Shown: in pieces, positions 10,383-22,483 of the stretch
Layout of the letters: each line of letters starts with the position of its first letter
Numbering within the stretch: the first letter of the stretch is position 1
NCBI GenBank assembly: GCA_963920765.1
Contig: OY987245.1
Coordinates: forward strand, 5,224,727 to 5,288,726
Length of the DNA: 64,000 nt
DNA from: Ulota crispa
Taxonomy: Eukaryota; Streptophyta; Bryopsida; Orthotrichales; Orthotrichaceae
Reading direction: 5' to 3'
Notes under the pieces: model-generated
Seen by the model: only the letters and a program-made list of their open reading frames with translations
Told to the model about the DNA's origin: nothing
Database searches by the model: none
Made by a program: the position numbers and the translations under genes

Positions 10383-13300
10383 TCAAAGAGGGGGCACAAA
10401 AGAATTGGAATCATGTTCAAGGGGAGACACAAGGGCTGGTATAGAGCTATCGCTTGAAATAACGTCAGCGTATGATTCCAAAGTCGTTCGCAGCCTCTCG
10501 TTTTTGGCGCATTCTTCCTGCAAAGTACGCAAGCTAAAATGAGCAATCTGACAGTAATCATGTACTATTAGACAAAAGCTATATCGAAAGTTATACCTAT
10601 TTTAAAACTTTAGCTGTCTTAGCTGTCTAATATAATGCCAAGAAGTCTGATTTTTTACAATGCTTCTATAAATTTGAGCTACGATACAAGAGAATATTGA
10701 ACAAAGGCATTGAAAACATATGATTTCTTGTACAGTACTGTGCTCAAAGTTGGAAGAAACTTAATTCAAATCTAGAAGGAAAATAGGTGTATGCAGCGTG
10801 AAGTAGGTGAGCTAGCAGATTTCGCAACAACCGAGGAAAAATGAAATACCTGGAACTGCTTGACAAGTGAGAAGTAATTTCGCTGGGCAGTGACACATGC
10901 CATATGTTTCTCTTTCAACGCATTGTATGTATCTCTCTCTGCCTCTAACCTTCTCTCCATCTTCAACAATTTCTGCATCATATCAAGGGAACATCGCTGT
11001 TTCAGAAGCATATAAGAGAATTCAATAATTTATACAGCAACATATAAAGATTGATAGATTTCGTAAGACTTTATTTAACTTATCATAAGAAATTGTAGAT
11101 TCTCAGCCTGTAGGTTGAAAAGCATTCCAGACGGATTTTGTGTACATTGACTTTGTACAGCTAGAAACCCGAATCAAGGTTCAGGAAAAAATGCAGGACA
11201 TCTTCTGCATTAGATAACCCATCCTCCCGCTTTGTCATCTCAACAGGATCAGAACAAAGAAGTTCCTTGGTCAACCTTCATGTAGATTTCATGAATGCCA
11301 GTAGATATAACGAGAGGAGTCATTGTACCTGCTTCACCCCTTTCACAATTCCTTCCATCGACTCCACAAATTTTGCACGCCCTCCTAAGGTCGTCATTGC
11401 AACCTCAAACTGCAAAGGGACAAACATCTCAATACTACAAACGAATAAAAAAGAACCAAAATGATGTCCATACCTGAACTGAACATCACATTCGTTTCTG
11501 ATAAACAGAACATCTATTCTCATTATGCCGAAAACCAGCGTTTCTTGCAGCAAAATCATATAAATCCATTCTGAGTTGAATTAAACAGTAATAAACGAAA
11601 GATGAGGCAAAAACAGAGAGAGCAATGTATGCCTGGGAATGGATCGAGTTCAGTAAAGATGTCTCTTTCGTAGTGAGCTCGTGAGCTTCAGCAAGTGCGT
11701 TATAGGTCGCATAATACTTCCTTGTCTCAGCTAACTTCCGCTGTGACAGTCAAAATAGGAAACGAGAACAGAATGAGACCTCAGACCAGAGGACAAACTT
11801 CCAAAATCTCAGTGTGGGTACAAATTTAAGAGGCGGTACTTGGATCACATGACAACAACGGGTCGCTAGTGACAAAAAGGAGAGGTGGTGATGTCTGAGT
11901 GTTGAACCTGTATGTGCAGATAAAGCTCCACAAATCGTCGTTCATATCTGAATGATCCAACACATAAGACGTTCAAATACAGATTAGTTTTGCATCTCGA
12001 TAGTTAATATACTGCACTATTAGACTTTAAATACCAGCTCAGAAGTTATAGAGTATCTATGAGATTCCAACTAAAGGTGGTTAGGAAAATGGTTCATCTA
12101 CGAAAAAAGAGGAGCAGTACATTCATTGCAGTAGGTCTCAATATATAACAACTGGCTACCAAATAGAGAGTGAAGGGCTGATTAAGGTCAAAGGCGCAAG
12201 TCCAACCATGCAATCAATCCCAATAAAACAAACCACAGAGTTCTCTTGCGACTTACTGAATAAGTTCAGATTGTGTGGGCACATCATCCAACTGTCTTTG
12301 CATGCAAGCAACTTCGCGGCATTTCTTAGCAAGCTCCTGAATAACATGAACAATGTTTAGTGAGAACGAACAAGATACCCAGAATTTTCAGTGCTCAGCT
12401 AAAAGAGAAAGCACACTACAAAATATTTGACATGGTCTCTTTGGAGTGTAACTACACTTCGCCACATAAGGAAATTGAGCGGTTTACGGTAAAACTGAGT
12501 GACGAAATATGACAAGAAGTAACCGTAAACCGCTGGCCTAATTTCGACCAACACATAGATCGATGAACCATTAAGTAGAACGACAAAGGTTGTACTGCAC
12601 AGTCCAACAAAGAACAGAATTTACTAATATCAACATTCAAAATACCCGATCAGAAGTAAAGTTTATCTTACTTTTCGAACAGAACCGAGCTCCAATAATT
12701 CAGCCTCGTACATGGTCTCGACATCTGCTTGCTGTTCTGATTGTTCTGCAAGATTTAGTGCTGGATATTGCAGCTGCTTAATACGAACAATTAGTTCCGC
12801 TCTTTTCTTTTTACAGCTTGCTCGGAACTCGGTTTCCATGTTTTTAAGGCTCTGAGCACATACATTGCCCATGTGTCAGATGACACCAAAACTATAAGAG
12901 CAACATCTTCAGCCAAAAATAATGATATTACCAGCGATGATCAAACTAAAATCGTTAACATCGATCTCCTGAATTGCTACTCACATTATACATCAGATTT
13001 CAGTGAGACTATACAACAGTGGAAAAGAAGAAGGAAGAATTGGTACAATGGTCATGGGCATACATTTGTTTCCTGCAATAAAGTAATTATGTCCTTAACC
13101 ACTGGGCCTGCATCCGCATCATCAGCGGCATGTTGTAGTTCTGCTCTCTCTGCAACCAGTTCTGCCCAATGCTCCTCCTGCCTTCCTAAAAAGGGCCCAC
13201 GTGCAAACAATGCACACAAGCAAGGAGATCTCTCAATCAAACACTAAGCTTCTAAATCATCATACATAAATCTTGATTGTTCGATATTGACAATCAGATT

Positions 13301-16300
13301 TGAAGAAAAACTTTTCCTTTGCTGGCAGCCAGAGGAGGTTGCACAAGCAGCAGATTCAGATACGAAGAACAAGCAAAGTATCTCTTGGACCTTATCTCAG
13401 TAACCAAGTGATGTAGAAGTAAACAATAAAGTATGTAAAACTGCATGGAAAGCACCTGTTTTCTTGTTGAAAGGCCGATCTCTTCAGCAGCACTCCCTGC
13501 ACGATCCTTCTTCATTTCCAGCTGTTCAATCCTAGTTTTTTGGAACTCTATCTGCTTCTCAAGAGCTGCAATCTACACCCGAAAGCAGCAGGAGGTACTC
13601 ATGTTACTATGGATAACTTCTACCTACTGCAATATCTGAAATATTGACAAAACACAAAATCACTAATTGACGTGGCTGTTAAGCAGACTGGCTGTTAGGA
13701 TCCTACAGAGTTGATAGTCAAGCAGGCCAAGCTTGCTGTAAGCCAGCAGGCTCAAGAATCATCACGAGGTGGTCTACGGCAAATTACATGAAGGGATTTA
13801 TATTTGCACTACGAGATTATATGTTTAGGTCCAATAAGGATTATAGCCAGAATGCACCAAAAATTAAAAATCTATTGCAAGAATAGAGCAGAATATGACT
13901 GTCGCTTGAGAGAGGAACTAACATCAGTAACTTTTGATTCCGGATGCAAATCATTGGCGTCATTAAACTGCAGTTCCAAAAGACTGCCACTGCACAACGG
14001 CATGAAGTAAGGTTAGGAGCGACTCTCCTGCACTCACTGCATATCAAACTGATGTACAGATCACACGAACAGAAGATCAGACCACAGACTGGGTGGAGTA
14101 TAGAAAGGTTCAGCAGCCTACTACGTTTTAAGTCTCCGTCACAGGAGTTTCCTTGAACAGCGCAACACGACATATACCAGCTCAGCAAAAGTACTCTACG
14201 AAAGATTAAATTGAACAGTTTCAGCTATACAAACGACACTGAACATCTAGACTAATTATATACATTTATGGTAATGTCAAACATATCCTACGTGCAGCTA
14301 TCCTGTTTGTGAATGACAATATGAAACCAATAAAGGTCGACAAAGAGCTGTCCATCATGAGAAGCATACGGCTTAGAAGCATAATATACGAAACATCAAT
14401 TTTCAACAAAATTAGAATATAAGGAAGAAGCAAGCTGACTTGGTCTGCCGGTACTGCTGTTGACCAGTTGAAGGTTGTCGTGCAAGGTTTATGCTATCCT
14501 GCATGTGACAACCAAACGCACCTTATTTTCTGCTAAGGGAAGACTCTATCATCTGCATGAAAATTATATGGCAAGACGAAATTTCGAGACAGACCTTTCT
14601 TAATGTATCACATATTCGATTGGCTTGTTTTGAATGTGAGAGATGAGTCAGTGTAAGAGAATCAGGCGGAAAAAAGCAGCACGTATGAAATCAAATACAA
14701 CTTTCATGCGACCGAAGTGGCTGATTAACTACAGAAACGATGACAGTGTTACATATAAAGCTAGACGCTAAGAATAAGCTTGAAAGAATTTTCATCATAG
14801 ACAGAGGTCTAAGGTATGTAGAATGGCTGTAAAAACCTACCAGGTGAGCATGCTCTTCGGAAGCTTCTCCAGGGAGCTCGTAGTGCTGATGAAACTTCCA
14901 GAGTGAATATTTTCTCAGCTGTCAAACAACGGTTTCACAAATATCAGTAAATATGTACGCCACTAGCATGTTCCCACACAAAACTTGAAAGAGCAAGTGG
15001 CAAACATTAAGCAGAAGCAGGGATATATATTCCCTTAAAACCACATAAAAAAATTCGATCATAACAGGATAGGTACGCCCGATCAATGAGCAGTCATCAG
15101 AAGGCTGAGAAGCTCGTTAATATGATACCTCACTCCTAGCGCACTAACCTGATCGCCGGATTCTTCTCTATTTTGTAAAACGCGTTTCACCAGCCATTGA
15201 ACAACTAACAGAACAGCGGGATAATCGAGACCCTGAATTTGGTGCGCTTGAAGCGGGTAAGGGCACCCCATGCGTTGTAATGCCTCCTCAATAGCCTCGC
15301 CAACCTTGCTGCACATCACCAAACACGATCTGTGTCACTCATACAATTATCTAAAAGCTATAGTCAACGGCATTAATCACATTTGTGACATTCTTGCGGT
15401 GACTCAACTACATGGAGGAATTCAGTCAAAGAACCACATGATTATCGAATATGTTCCTATGACCAAGACCTCGGACATTTCCCTTTGACAAGCGAAAACA
15501 TCAATGGCATCGAAACACACCTGACCGCAAGATCCATAAATATCCTAGCTCCTACTGTATACAATACTACTTTTTGCTTCTTGGACCATAGCAGTGAATT
15601 TGCCATGTATTTTCAAAACTGAAAAAACCAATGAAGTCTTAAACCTTCTGATACCCTAGATTCTTCGACAAGTTTGTAGAAAGTTACTAAATTTGGTACA
15701 TATTTGGCTATTTGTTGATAAATGTTCATAGCGAATTTGATACTTTGTCGTGAATTGCGTCCAAAACTCTTTTGATGAAATCATCCAATAAGTTTCTCTT
15801 CTAGCCATGTAGCTGAAGTTCGTGCAAGGTGATTTTGCTGGAACAGAGCTTCAATTTGAACCAGTTTTATTCCAAATTTACAAAACAAATGCAATAATCT
15901 TTGTGCAGCAGACGACAATCAGGATGTGTCACAAACAGGGCCATTCCATGAGCAAACTCAAATATCGAGACAAAATATCCAACAGCACAAATCCAGTCTA
16001 GTCTACTTTGATGAAAGTGCACATCTATAAAATTTATCTCACTTCTAAACGCACGCTGACCGCAATACTCGCAGTTTACTTCCTTTTACCCTAAAATTCT
16101 AATACTAAAGATTAGATGAATTTATTTGGTTAGCATTGTTATGTGCATGTATAAAATTGCGCTGTGAAACTACGAATCCTCATCCTTGAGATCGTATCAC
16201 CGAATTAACGACTTTAGGATGACGAAAAAAATCCAATGCTAATTGATTGTCCAAAGCATAACTACTCCCGTGATCCTCCTCCTCCACAAGAGTAAGATGT

Positions 16301-16544
16301 TCAGAAAAACTTACATCTTATAGCCCAGGGTGGCATCATCATCGTAGAGAACGTCGAAATCCACATCGACGTTACTAGCCGCGATCGCCCATGCCAATCC
16401 TCCAGTGAGGATATCAAACGGAGAGAGCGTCGATATTTGAGCTCGGAAGTATCCCCCGGACAGCAAAAGCTCCGCAATCTCCCGCAAGAGCTCCACTCTC
16501 TCCTCGTCCTGCTCCATCTCCTTCATTGCGCCACCATATCTCAC
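10383..16544 (-). CDS. CCDC93: CCDC93 homologue (CCC endosomal complex)
   Basis: In animals CCDC93 binds CCDC22 and COMMD proteins in the CCC complex, which works with Retriever and WASH in recycling cargo from endosomes. I read 14 exons, spliced in frame to 523 aa: 16544-16315, 15308-15149, 14918-14841, 14498-14440, 13989-13923, 13572-13456, 13177-13064, 12851-12672, 12336-12257, 11947-11908, 11740-11633, 11409-11329, 10972-10850, 10517-10383. The N-terminal globular domain (1-130) carries GYFRAQISTLSPFDILTGGL, HQIQGLDYP and VVQWLVKR, close to animal CCDC93. The rest is coiled coil with the family blocks DVPTQSELIQYERRFVELY, ETSLLNSIHS, FVESMEGIVKGVKQ and a C-terminal EECAKNERL. The intron after exon 11 starts with GC. 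Exons 4 and 5 are the least certain. The protein is shorter than human CCDC93 (about 630 aa), so a middle exon may be missed. Confidence 0.88.
12471..12544. repeat. Short inverted repeat in a CCDC93 intron
   Basis: AGCGGTTTACGGT (12478-12490) is followed after 31 bases by its exact reverse complement (12522-12534), with weaker pairing outside (GAAATT against AATTTC). It is a small hairpin, likely a tiny MITE, inside the intron between exons 8 and 9 of the CCDC93-like gene. Confidence 0.6.
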
Positions 16545-17527
16545 GAAACTTTAGCAGGCATGGCTCAGTAAAATTTCGAAATTGGCTTAAAAGATTCACG
16601 AAAAGTAAGTTGCGGCAAGGCGCCTCAAGAGTGTGTCACAACAGAGCGTTAGGGTTTCGATTCAACGCCAATTCAAGCCATCGCCAGAGGAAGTGAAAGT
16701 TCAAACGCAAAGTGCGACATGGATGAAGACGATGATGACGGCGTCTAAGGATGAAATGTCGTAAATGAACATCGATGAAAGATCCTTTTTTTGACCAGAC
16801 CACTTTAATGTCGCCTCCTTAAATTTGGGAAAAAGTCATTCCCAAAACTAATTTTGCAGATACTGAATTTTTCATTTGTGAGAATATTTTGGTGATTTAC
16901 TCCTGAGTGCCAAAGTTATTTTAAGATTTAGGAGAAAATGGGGGTTTAATGGCCACCATAGCTTGGAATATTACATTTAAAAAAAGTGGTAGTAGAATAT
17001 GAAAAAGGACTACCTTCTTTGTTGATGGGGACTAGCCATGACTGTTTTCACTGTACAAATTAAGAGAAAAAGTGAGATAAAATCGTGGGCCCCAACAACA
17101 AGATCTTGTCGCTAGGGCGCTTAAAGGTTAACCCCTATAAGACTGAGGGGGTGTTGGTTCTTGAGAAAAAATCTCAAAAAATGCCAACTTTTAGTGCAAA
17201 GCCAAAATTTTCAAATTTATTTTTTGAATTTTAACCGCACAAAAGTGTGTAAACCCCTAAAGGACTATTATCTCCTTGGGGGGACAAATGGGATTTTGGG
17301 CATGTACTTACAACCAAACTACTTTGTGTGATTTTTTGAAACTTTTATGGAAGATGGGGAATTCAAATATCTATGTGGGCATCTAATTTTTTCTTCATTC
17401 CAACATTTATTGAAGAAGTTGTGCATGAATTTTTGGAAAATGGGGGAGGACAGGCAACCCAAAAACTTCTTTAAAAATTGCATTTTTTTATTAAATAAAA
17501 TTGAAAGTGGTTCTTTAGATTTACATG
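16545..17527. other. Upstream of CCDC93; degraded TTAA-type repeats
   Basis: The first 200 bases or so upstream of the CCDC93-like ATG are the likely 5' UTR and promoter. From about 17100, repeat ends of the TTAACCCC type appear (17128, 17250). The stretch 17250-17340 resembles the left part of the element at 25918. No gene was recognised. Confidence 0.4.
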
Positions 17528-17947
17528 TAAGGTAGTAGCACCCTTAAGCGTTGTGGCCCCATGGGCATCACTGACAATGGCAGGGACTAATAAATGGAAA
17601 AAAAAGGTTGTGGGCTACAAAGTAATGGTTATGGGTGATGAAGTGATGGTTATGGGTAACAAGGTGGTGGTTTTGGGTGACTAACATGATAATTTTGAGT
17701 GTCCCATCTCACTATTTAAGAACCAATAACCATTTTTTTTAGCATCTCTTACACACGGCTTTACAATTTTATTGATTTTGAATTTTGAAAAATCTTTGCA
17801 AACAAATGATTGCAATTGGAACTTTGAAATTGATGCCAATATTTTTGGTTTCCTCTTCCCAACTTAACAATATTGTTTTCAAAGTTCATCAATTGATTTT
17901 CCTACCTGAAAACCCTTAGATTGACGCTTATGGGTGCTCCTACCTTA
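17528..17947. mobile_element. TAAGGTA-ended element, 420 bp
   Basis: Left end TAAGGTAGTAGCACCCTTAA and right end TTATGGGTGCTCCTACCTTA are inverted versions of one another. The interior (block ATGGTTATGGGTGATGAAG-like, then CATCTCTTACAC) is shared in the same order with the element at 37934-38311. It is non-coding and belongs to a second TIR family with TA at the outer edge, which could be a TA target duplication. Confidence 0.7.
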
Positions 17948-19615
17948 TGTAGGAAGCTTTAAATCATTCTATTTTGATTAATGAAATGAAAGTTATGAGA
18001 AGTTTCTGTTTGCGAGTAGGTGTGGTTTTGAGAGACTCCACATCTACCCGCGAATCATAACTCTTCATATTTTTCATCTCTTTAATTGAAATTGAAAGAC
18101 TCAAAGGTTCCCTTGTATATATAAATCTAAAGAACCAATTTCAAATTTTTATTTTAAAAAAATATGATTTTTAAAGAAGTTTTTATGAACTACCTAGATT
18201 GCCCAACAAGCAAAACCTCAAGGAGATCACTCCTTATGATTTTATGGTATACCCGTGAGTTAAGAGGGTATTTGATGTAGGGTTATTTATCTAAAATATA
18301 GTAATTAAAGTGACTGTATTTTTATATAAAAATGTATGCGGATCATATTTCTAGTACTCTATCTTTTTTATAAATTCATTTATTTGGATTTTAAATGGGG
18401 CTATTTTATGTATAAATTTTGTTTGTCCAATTTTATCCTATCTCCATTACTCATCAAAAAAATATCTTACTTTCTATTACATATACACATATGGTGCACC
18501 TTAAAACCAATAACAAGCATATGATTTAGAAAACTGTTGTGTAATTGAAATATTTTAGTAACAAGTTCTTAGTATTTCTCAATTCTATGGCATGTATTTA
18601 AAACAATTTAACATGGAAGGCAGCATGTTAAAGTTCAGGAAATTCTCTATCCGAAAAAAGTCCAAAGCATTGTGTCTTTCTTGAGCTGGTTTTCTTACAA
18701 ATGGTGCAACTCCAATGTGCACCAATGAGGCTTAGCTTTTTAACCACACATAGAAGATTTCCTTCTTAAAATAGCCATTGCATTAAAGAGATGACATTTG
18801 ACGAAATACTAATCAATGGTTAAAGTATAAAAGGAGCAAACTGCATCAGGGTAATTTTTGAATTTGTGCCCCAATTTCCATGTCACATATCCAACAATCT
18901 ACAACATCCTCTTCATACCATGTTTGAGCTTACGGTTATCCACCTTCTAGAAGAAGTTTTGAACCGAGGTCTTGAACGAGGACACCCCTCGTCAGGTGGG
19001 CTTCTGTGAAGTCTTGGACTGTGGCCCTGCGGGGTAAGTCTCAACAGGAGGCCACAACGGAGGCAATAAAAAGGAACCGCAAGCACGAGTGTCAGCATTG
19101 TTTTCTACGCTCTCTATTGTTGCAGAATTCTCCTGTAAGCTGCGTTGGTGTGCTCCTCTGTCCACTACTCCCTCTCAACTGTCGATCGTGCTTTTGCTTC
19201 GTCTTCTTCTGCTTGTCAAGCTCCTTCGGTTGCTTCTGTTTTCATGTTTGCAAGAATTCTGCACCTTGTTGAATTGAATCATCATCACGTTCTCTAGCTG
19301 TCAGAAAAGAAGATCACGATTAAATGCAGACTCTGGTGTTTCAGATACTTCTGAGTAGATCATCCGGGGACTTGCTTTGATGTCTGTTTTGTAGAGCATG
19401 TGCAATTTTCTTTAATATGGACTTCGGCGTTCTGGACCAATGTGTGAATTAAGCTTTTTGCAGCGAAATTGGTGACCATCATTTCTAACAAATATATGAC
19501 GGTGGAAAATTAGTATGAGAGTGTCGTGTTGGTTGGAATTCTACGTTGATGTTACTGAAGTCTCTCCTTACTGTATATATTTTTAATTGTGCAGGTTAAT
19601 TGGTGGCATTGTATC
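17948..19615. other. Intergenic DNA and leader region of the first S1-type gene
   Basis: 17948-18900 is AT-rich with nothing recognised. About 19000-19300 is GC-richer. A plausible 3' splice site (TTTTTAATTGTGCAG) ends at 19594, 21 bases before the ATG of the S1-type gene, which suggests that its 5' UTR is split by an intron and that the leader lies somewhere upstream. The donor could not be fixed. Confidence 0.35.
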
Positions 19616-20038
19616 ATGGGTCTAAGAATGGCGTATTCCACCGATTGGAGTGCTGGCCTGCTGGCGGTGTTGATCATCGTCGCAACGACGAAGGTGGCGA
19701 TGGTGGAAGGAGTGACGGTGACGGTCGAGAACGAGAGCGTGACGAGGGGCCAGAAGCTGGACCTGCACTGCCGCAACAACGCAGGCAAGGACTTCGGCGC
19801 CATGACGCTCATTCCGTTCACGCATTTCTCCACGACCTTCACCACGGGGTTCACGGGCACGGACGTCATGACGTGCACCTTCGCCATGGCGGGCAAGCCC
19901 ACCACCACCATCGAGGTGTTCAAGGGGTTCAGCTTCCGCACGCCTCCGTGCAACTGCAACGGCGTGAGCATGTGCTTCTGGCAGGCTCTGAACGAGGGGT
20001 TCTGGTGCAACTCCAACTTCATCCAAGGCTGGGGTTAA
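19616..20038 (+). CDS. Secreted S1/SPH-type protein 1
   Basis: This 140-aa small secreted protein resembles the plant self-incompatibility S1 (S-protein homologue, SPH) family, whose best known member is the poppy stigma S determinant. Functions of most members are unknown. A hydrophobic signal segment (about 13-31) is followed by a beta-rich mature part starting near VTVTVENES. Six cysteines sit at 52, 87, 112, 114, 120 and 131. The C-terminal pattern C-x-C...C-F-W...G-F-W-C...F-x-x-x-W matches the S1 core. The start is chosen just after a likely 5'-UTR intron acceptor (AG at 19593-19594); in-frame codons upstream would lie across that site. Codon usage is GC-rich, unlike the AT-rich flanks. 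A paralogue follows at 22119. Confidence in the family is good; the function here is unknown. Confidence 0.75.
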   Translation: MGLRMAYSTDWSAGLLAVLIIVATTKVAMVEGVTVTVENESVTRGQKLDLHCRNNAGKDFGAMTLIPFTHFSTTFTTGFTGTDVMTCTFAMAGKPTTTIEVFKGFSFRTPPCNCNGVSMCFWQALNEGFWCNSNFIQGWG

Positions 20039-20671
20039 TTCGATTCGCCCCTGTTACTGCAGGCATTAATTGTCGGCCAGATTATTCAGGCAATTTGTTG
20101 CTTTTTCTTTGATAAAAGAAGGCTGATGGTGCATATCAAGCCGTTTTGTACATACGAAAGTGTCACCCCTTGCAGTGCTTAATTTTTCCCTGAAGCTGTG
20201 CGACTGTGCAATGAGAATGGCTTTATTGTGATGGTTTGTGTTCCGAAACTGGGGGGTTGATGCATGATCGGCCAGATTAATTTGGCGTTGAAAAGATATG
20301 GCATGTAGTTGAAAGAGTGTAAGATTAAGCACGAGGCAGTTTTGTGGCACAGTCTGATGTTTGTACAAGAGGCATAGTCCCGGAAAAGACAAGTCTCTTG
20401 TTCTTTGCAAAGCTTCGTCCCGGAAACGATGTCGCCTGCAGTTTGCTGAGCGGATATTGCGCTGACATTAGCGCGATGCGTTCCCATATTTCCAAGTCTT
20501 TAGGGCTCTTGGCCTGGGCTACAGAGGCGGCTTCAACCCCTTCCAGCACGCGATCTGTTTGTGGAGGAGTTCCATTTTCTACCATTGTTGTCGCCATTAC
20601 TAACAGAATAACCGGGGGCAAAAGCACCCTTACTATTACTACGAAAGTTTACCTCGCTTTGCAAGTCCTAA
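20039..20671. other. Downstream of S1-type gene 1
   Basis: Likely 3' UTR followed by about 400 bp of moderately GC-rich sequence. Several short open frames on both strands (20066-20688) have no recognised motif and are not called. Confidence 0.35.
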
Positions 20672-20902
20672 AACACCAAATTAGGTAAATTGGGAAAAAC
20701 GGATCTTACATACAATAAGTGTAGGCATGGCTATAACGCAAAGTTGAGACTTATATGAAATTCTTGTAAGCAATCTCTGAGACTTCAATACTGTACAAGA
20801 AATTGCATGCTTTTTTTGTAATAGGCTGAATTTTACATAATGACAAAAATAGTGAAAATCCCAGAATGTACTCTTTTTCCCGATTCACGTAATATGGTGT
20901 TC
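20672..20902. mobile_element. ACACCATATTAGGTAAATT-family MITE, copy a
   Basis: The left end AACACCAAATTAGGTAAATT is inverted at the right as a CCGATTCACGTAATATGGTGTT-like sequence. The interior (ATAATGACAAAAATAGTGAAA block) is shared with copy b at 21671 and, reversed, with the fragment at 22484. It is non-coding, about 230 bp. Confidence 0.65.
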
Positions 20903-21059
20903 TAAGCTTTGTAAAGAGCTCATACCAGTCTCGCACAAATTGCTAAGAAATCACGAAAGGAAAATAAAATAAACAAAAACTCCGTGAACGCCACATGGCA
21001 TATGAAGAGCTTGATAGATCCTTCGTGGCCTTACTACCAGGTCAGTATCAGAACACTAC

Positions 21060-21650
21060 CAGGACACTATCAGCAGTCTAACGACTGCGTGATGTGCTTG
21101 CAAGGACACGTGGAACGAATTCACGACCAGGTCCCATGAGTACAACCTCAGGGTCCCAAACACCCATAGGAATTTCGACAGGAGCATATCCTCTTTGACC
21201 AGCTTCCTTCAATTGTCCAGTTTGGAAGGTGATCAAGCTACCGCAGGAAACTTTGCAACGACGGGATTCCAAGCGTCAACGAGACTTCAGCTGCACGTCA
21301 AGGTCTGAAAGCACGTACGATGCGAAGGATTCGTATCTCGTGCATATCTGGAGGCATGGATTCTATGATTCCTATCGCCCTTTCCACATCTCGTAGAGCT
21401 CCAGGTTCAGCGTAGGATTGAGACAGCATCCTTATCCTCGTCGCACATCACCTCCCGATGCTCGCGAGCTTTGGTTCCCGGTTCAATGGTTATCCAGGTT
21501 CGTAAGCTTCGTGCATATCCACCGTGAGGATTCAATGTGTCGAAGTCGTGACCAAAGCTCTTGATACCAGGCGCGGTGCAGTGGGCTTGCTAGAGCCTTA
21601 AGACCCCGGGGTTTCATCCAGGTGACTGAGTTTGCGCTGTTCAGATTTAC
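21060..21650 (-). other. Unrecognised coding-like relic
   Basis: Between two MITE copies lies a moderately GC-rich stretch, unlike its AT-rich neighbours, with open minus-strand frames (for example 21272-21078 and 21710-21483) broken by stops. I do not recognise a domain. It could be a decayed gene or a captured exon from elsewhere. The evidence is composition only. Confidence 0.2.
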
Positions 21651-21670
21651 ATCAGCTGTGATAAGTTGAA

Positions 21671-21971
21671 AACACCATATTAGGTAAATTGGGAAAAACG
21701 GATACTCCATCTTAATCTTACATACATACAGTATATGTAGGCATAGCTATAGCTCAAAGTTGTAATTATTTGAAATTCTTGGAGACAATCACTAAAACTT
21801 CATTTTTATACAAGAAAGTGCACGCTTGTTTTTTTTTGTAATAATTATGCGGAATTGTACATAATGACACGCTTGTTTTTTTTGTAATAATCATGCTGAA
21901 TTGTACATAATGACAGAAATAGTGAAAGTCCCAGAAATGTACTGTTCTTCCCAATTTACCTAACATGGTGC
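21671..21971. mobile_element. ACACCATATTAGGTAAATT-family MITE, copy b
   Basis: Left end AACACCATATTAGGTAAATT; right end AATTTACCTAACATGGTGCT, its near reverse complement. The interior contains a local duplication (CACGCTTGTTTTTTT...TTGTACATAATGACA occurs twice, about 21821-21915). It ends about 150 bp before the ATG of S1-type gene 2 and so lies in that gene's promoter or leader. Confidence 0.75.
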
Positions 21972-22118
21972 TTCAGGCTTTGGACCGGATTTGGCTTAAC
22001 CTACGTAGAGCTGTAAACTACGAATCTGAAATTGTCTTCTCCTGCAGGCTATCTCATACACCCCATATTGTGTTATACTTCTGCAGGCTAGGGTCAAGCT
22101 CTGAACCGGCATCCACCA

Positions 22119-22478
22119 ATGGCGAGGTATGATAAAATGGCTGCGCTCATCATTGCCTTCGCTACGATGGTCCTCACCACGGAGGCAGTGCATGTGAGCA
22201 TCGGTAACATGTTGGACTCCACCATGAGCGTGCATTGCATGAAGGGCGGTCTAGACGAGGGAGTGCCAGCGGTGCAGCCCATGAAGGAGATCGACGTCGA
22301 CCTCAACTCGGAGTATCATGGGCCTTACGTGTGCTCTTTTGAAGCGGCGGGCAAAAGGACCACCACGGTGGACTTGACCCACTCTAGGTGCAACTGCAAC
22401 TCTTACAATGGGTGTATGTGGGTGGCCTGGAAGGACGGGTTCACTTGCAACCACGAGTTCATGTGCAGATGGGCGTAA
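22119..22478 (+). CDS. Secreted S1/SPH-type protein 2
   Basis: This 119-aa protein is a paralogue of the one at 19616. A signal segment (about 7-23) ends near TTEA, followed by VHVSIGNMLDSTMSVHC. Cysteines are at 40, 72, 91, 93, 99, 110 and 116; the spacing of the 91/93/99/110 group equals that of 112/114/120/131 in protein 1. The WVAWKDGFTC...W ending is typical of the S1 family. The ATG sits in a good context (CACCAATGGCG). A 3' splice site (AG at 22085-22086) lies 32 bases upstream, again suggesting a 5'-UTR intron as in gene 1. Sequence of MITE copy c begins only about 5 bases after the stop codon. Its role is unknown; a secreted ligand-like or defence-related peptide is possible from the family, not shown. 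Confidence 0.75.
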   Translation: MARYDKMAALIIAFATMVLTTEAVHVSIGNMLDSTMSVHCMKGGLDEGVPAVQPMKEIDVDLNSEYHGPYVCSFEAAGKRTTTVDLTHSRCNCNSYNGCMWVAWKDGFTCNHEFMCRWA

Positions 22479-22483
22479 GATGG

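Noticed and set aside
19600..20112. 170-codon plus frame and 134/156-codon minus frames over S1-type gene 1
   Set aside because: They show compositional bias (HHHH, RGEGRGE) and no signal peptide or cysteine pattern; they are shadows of the S1-type frame.
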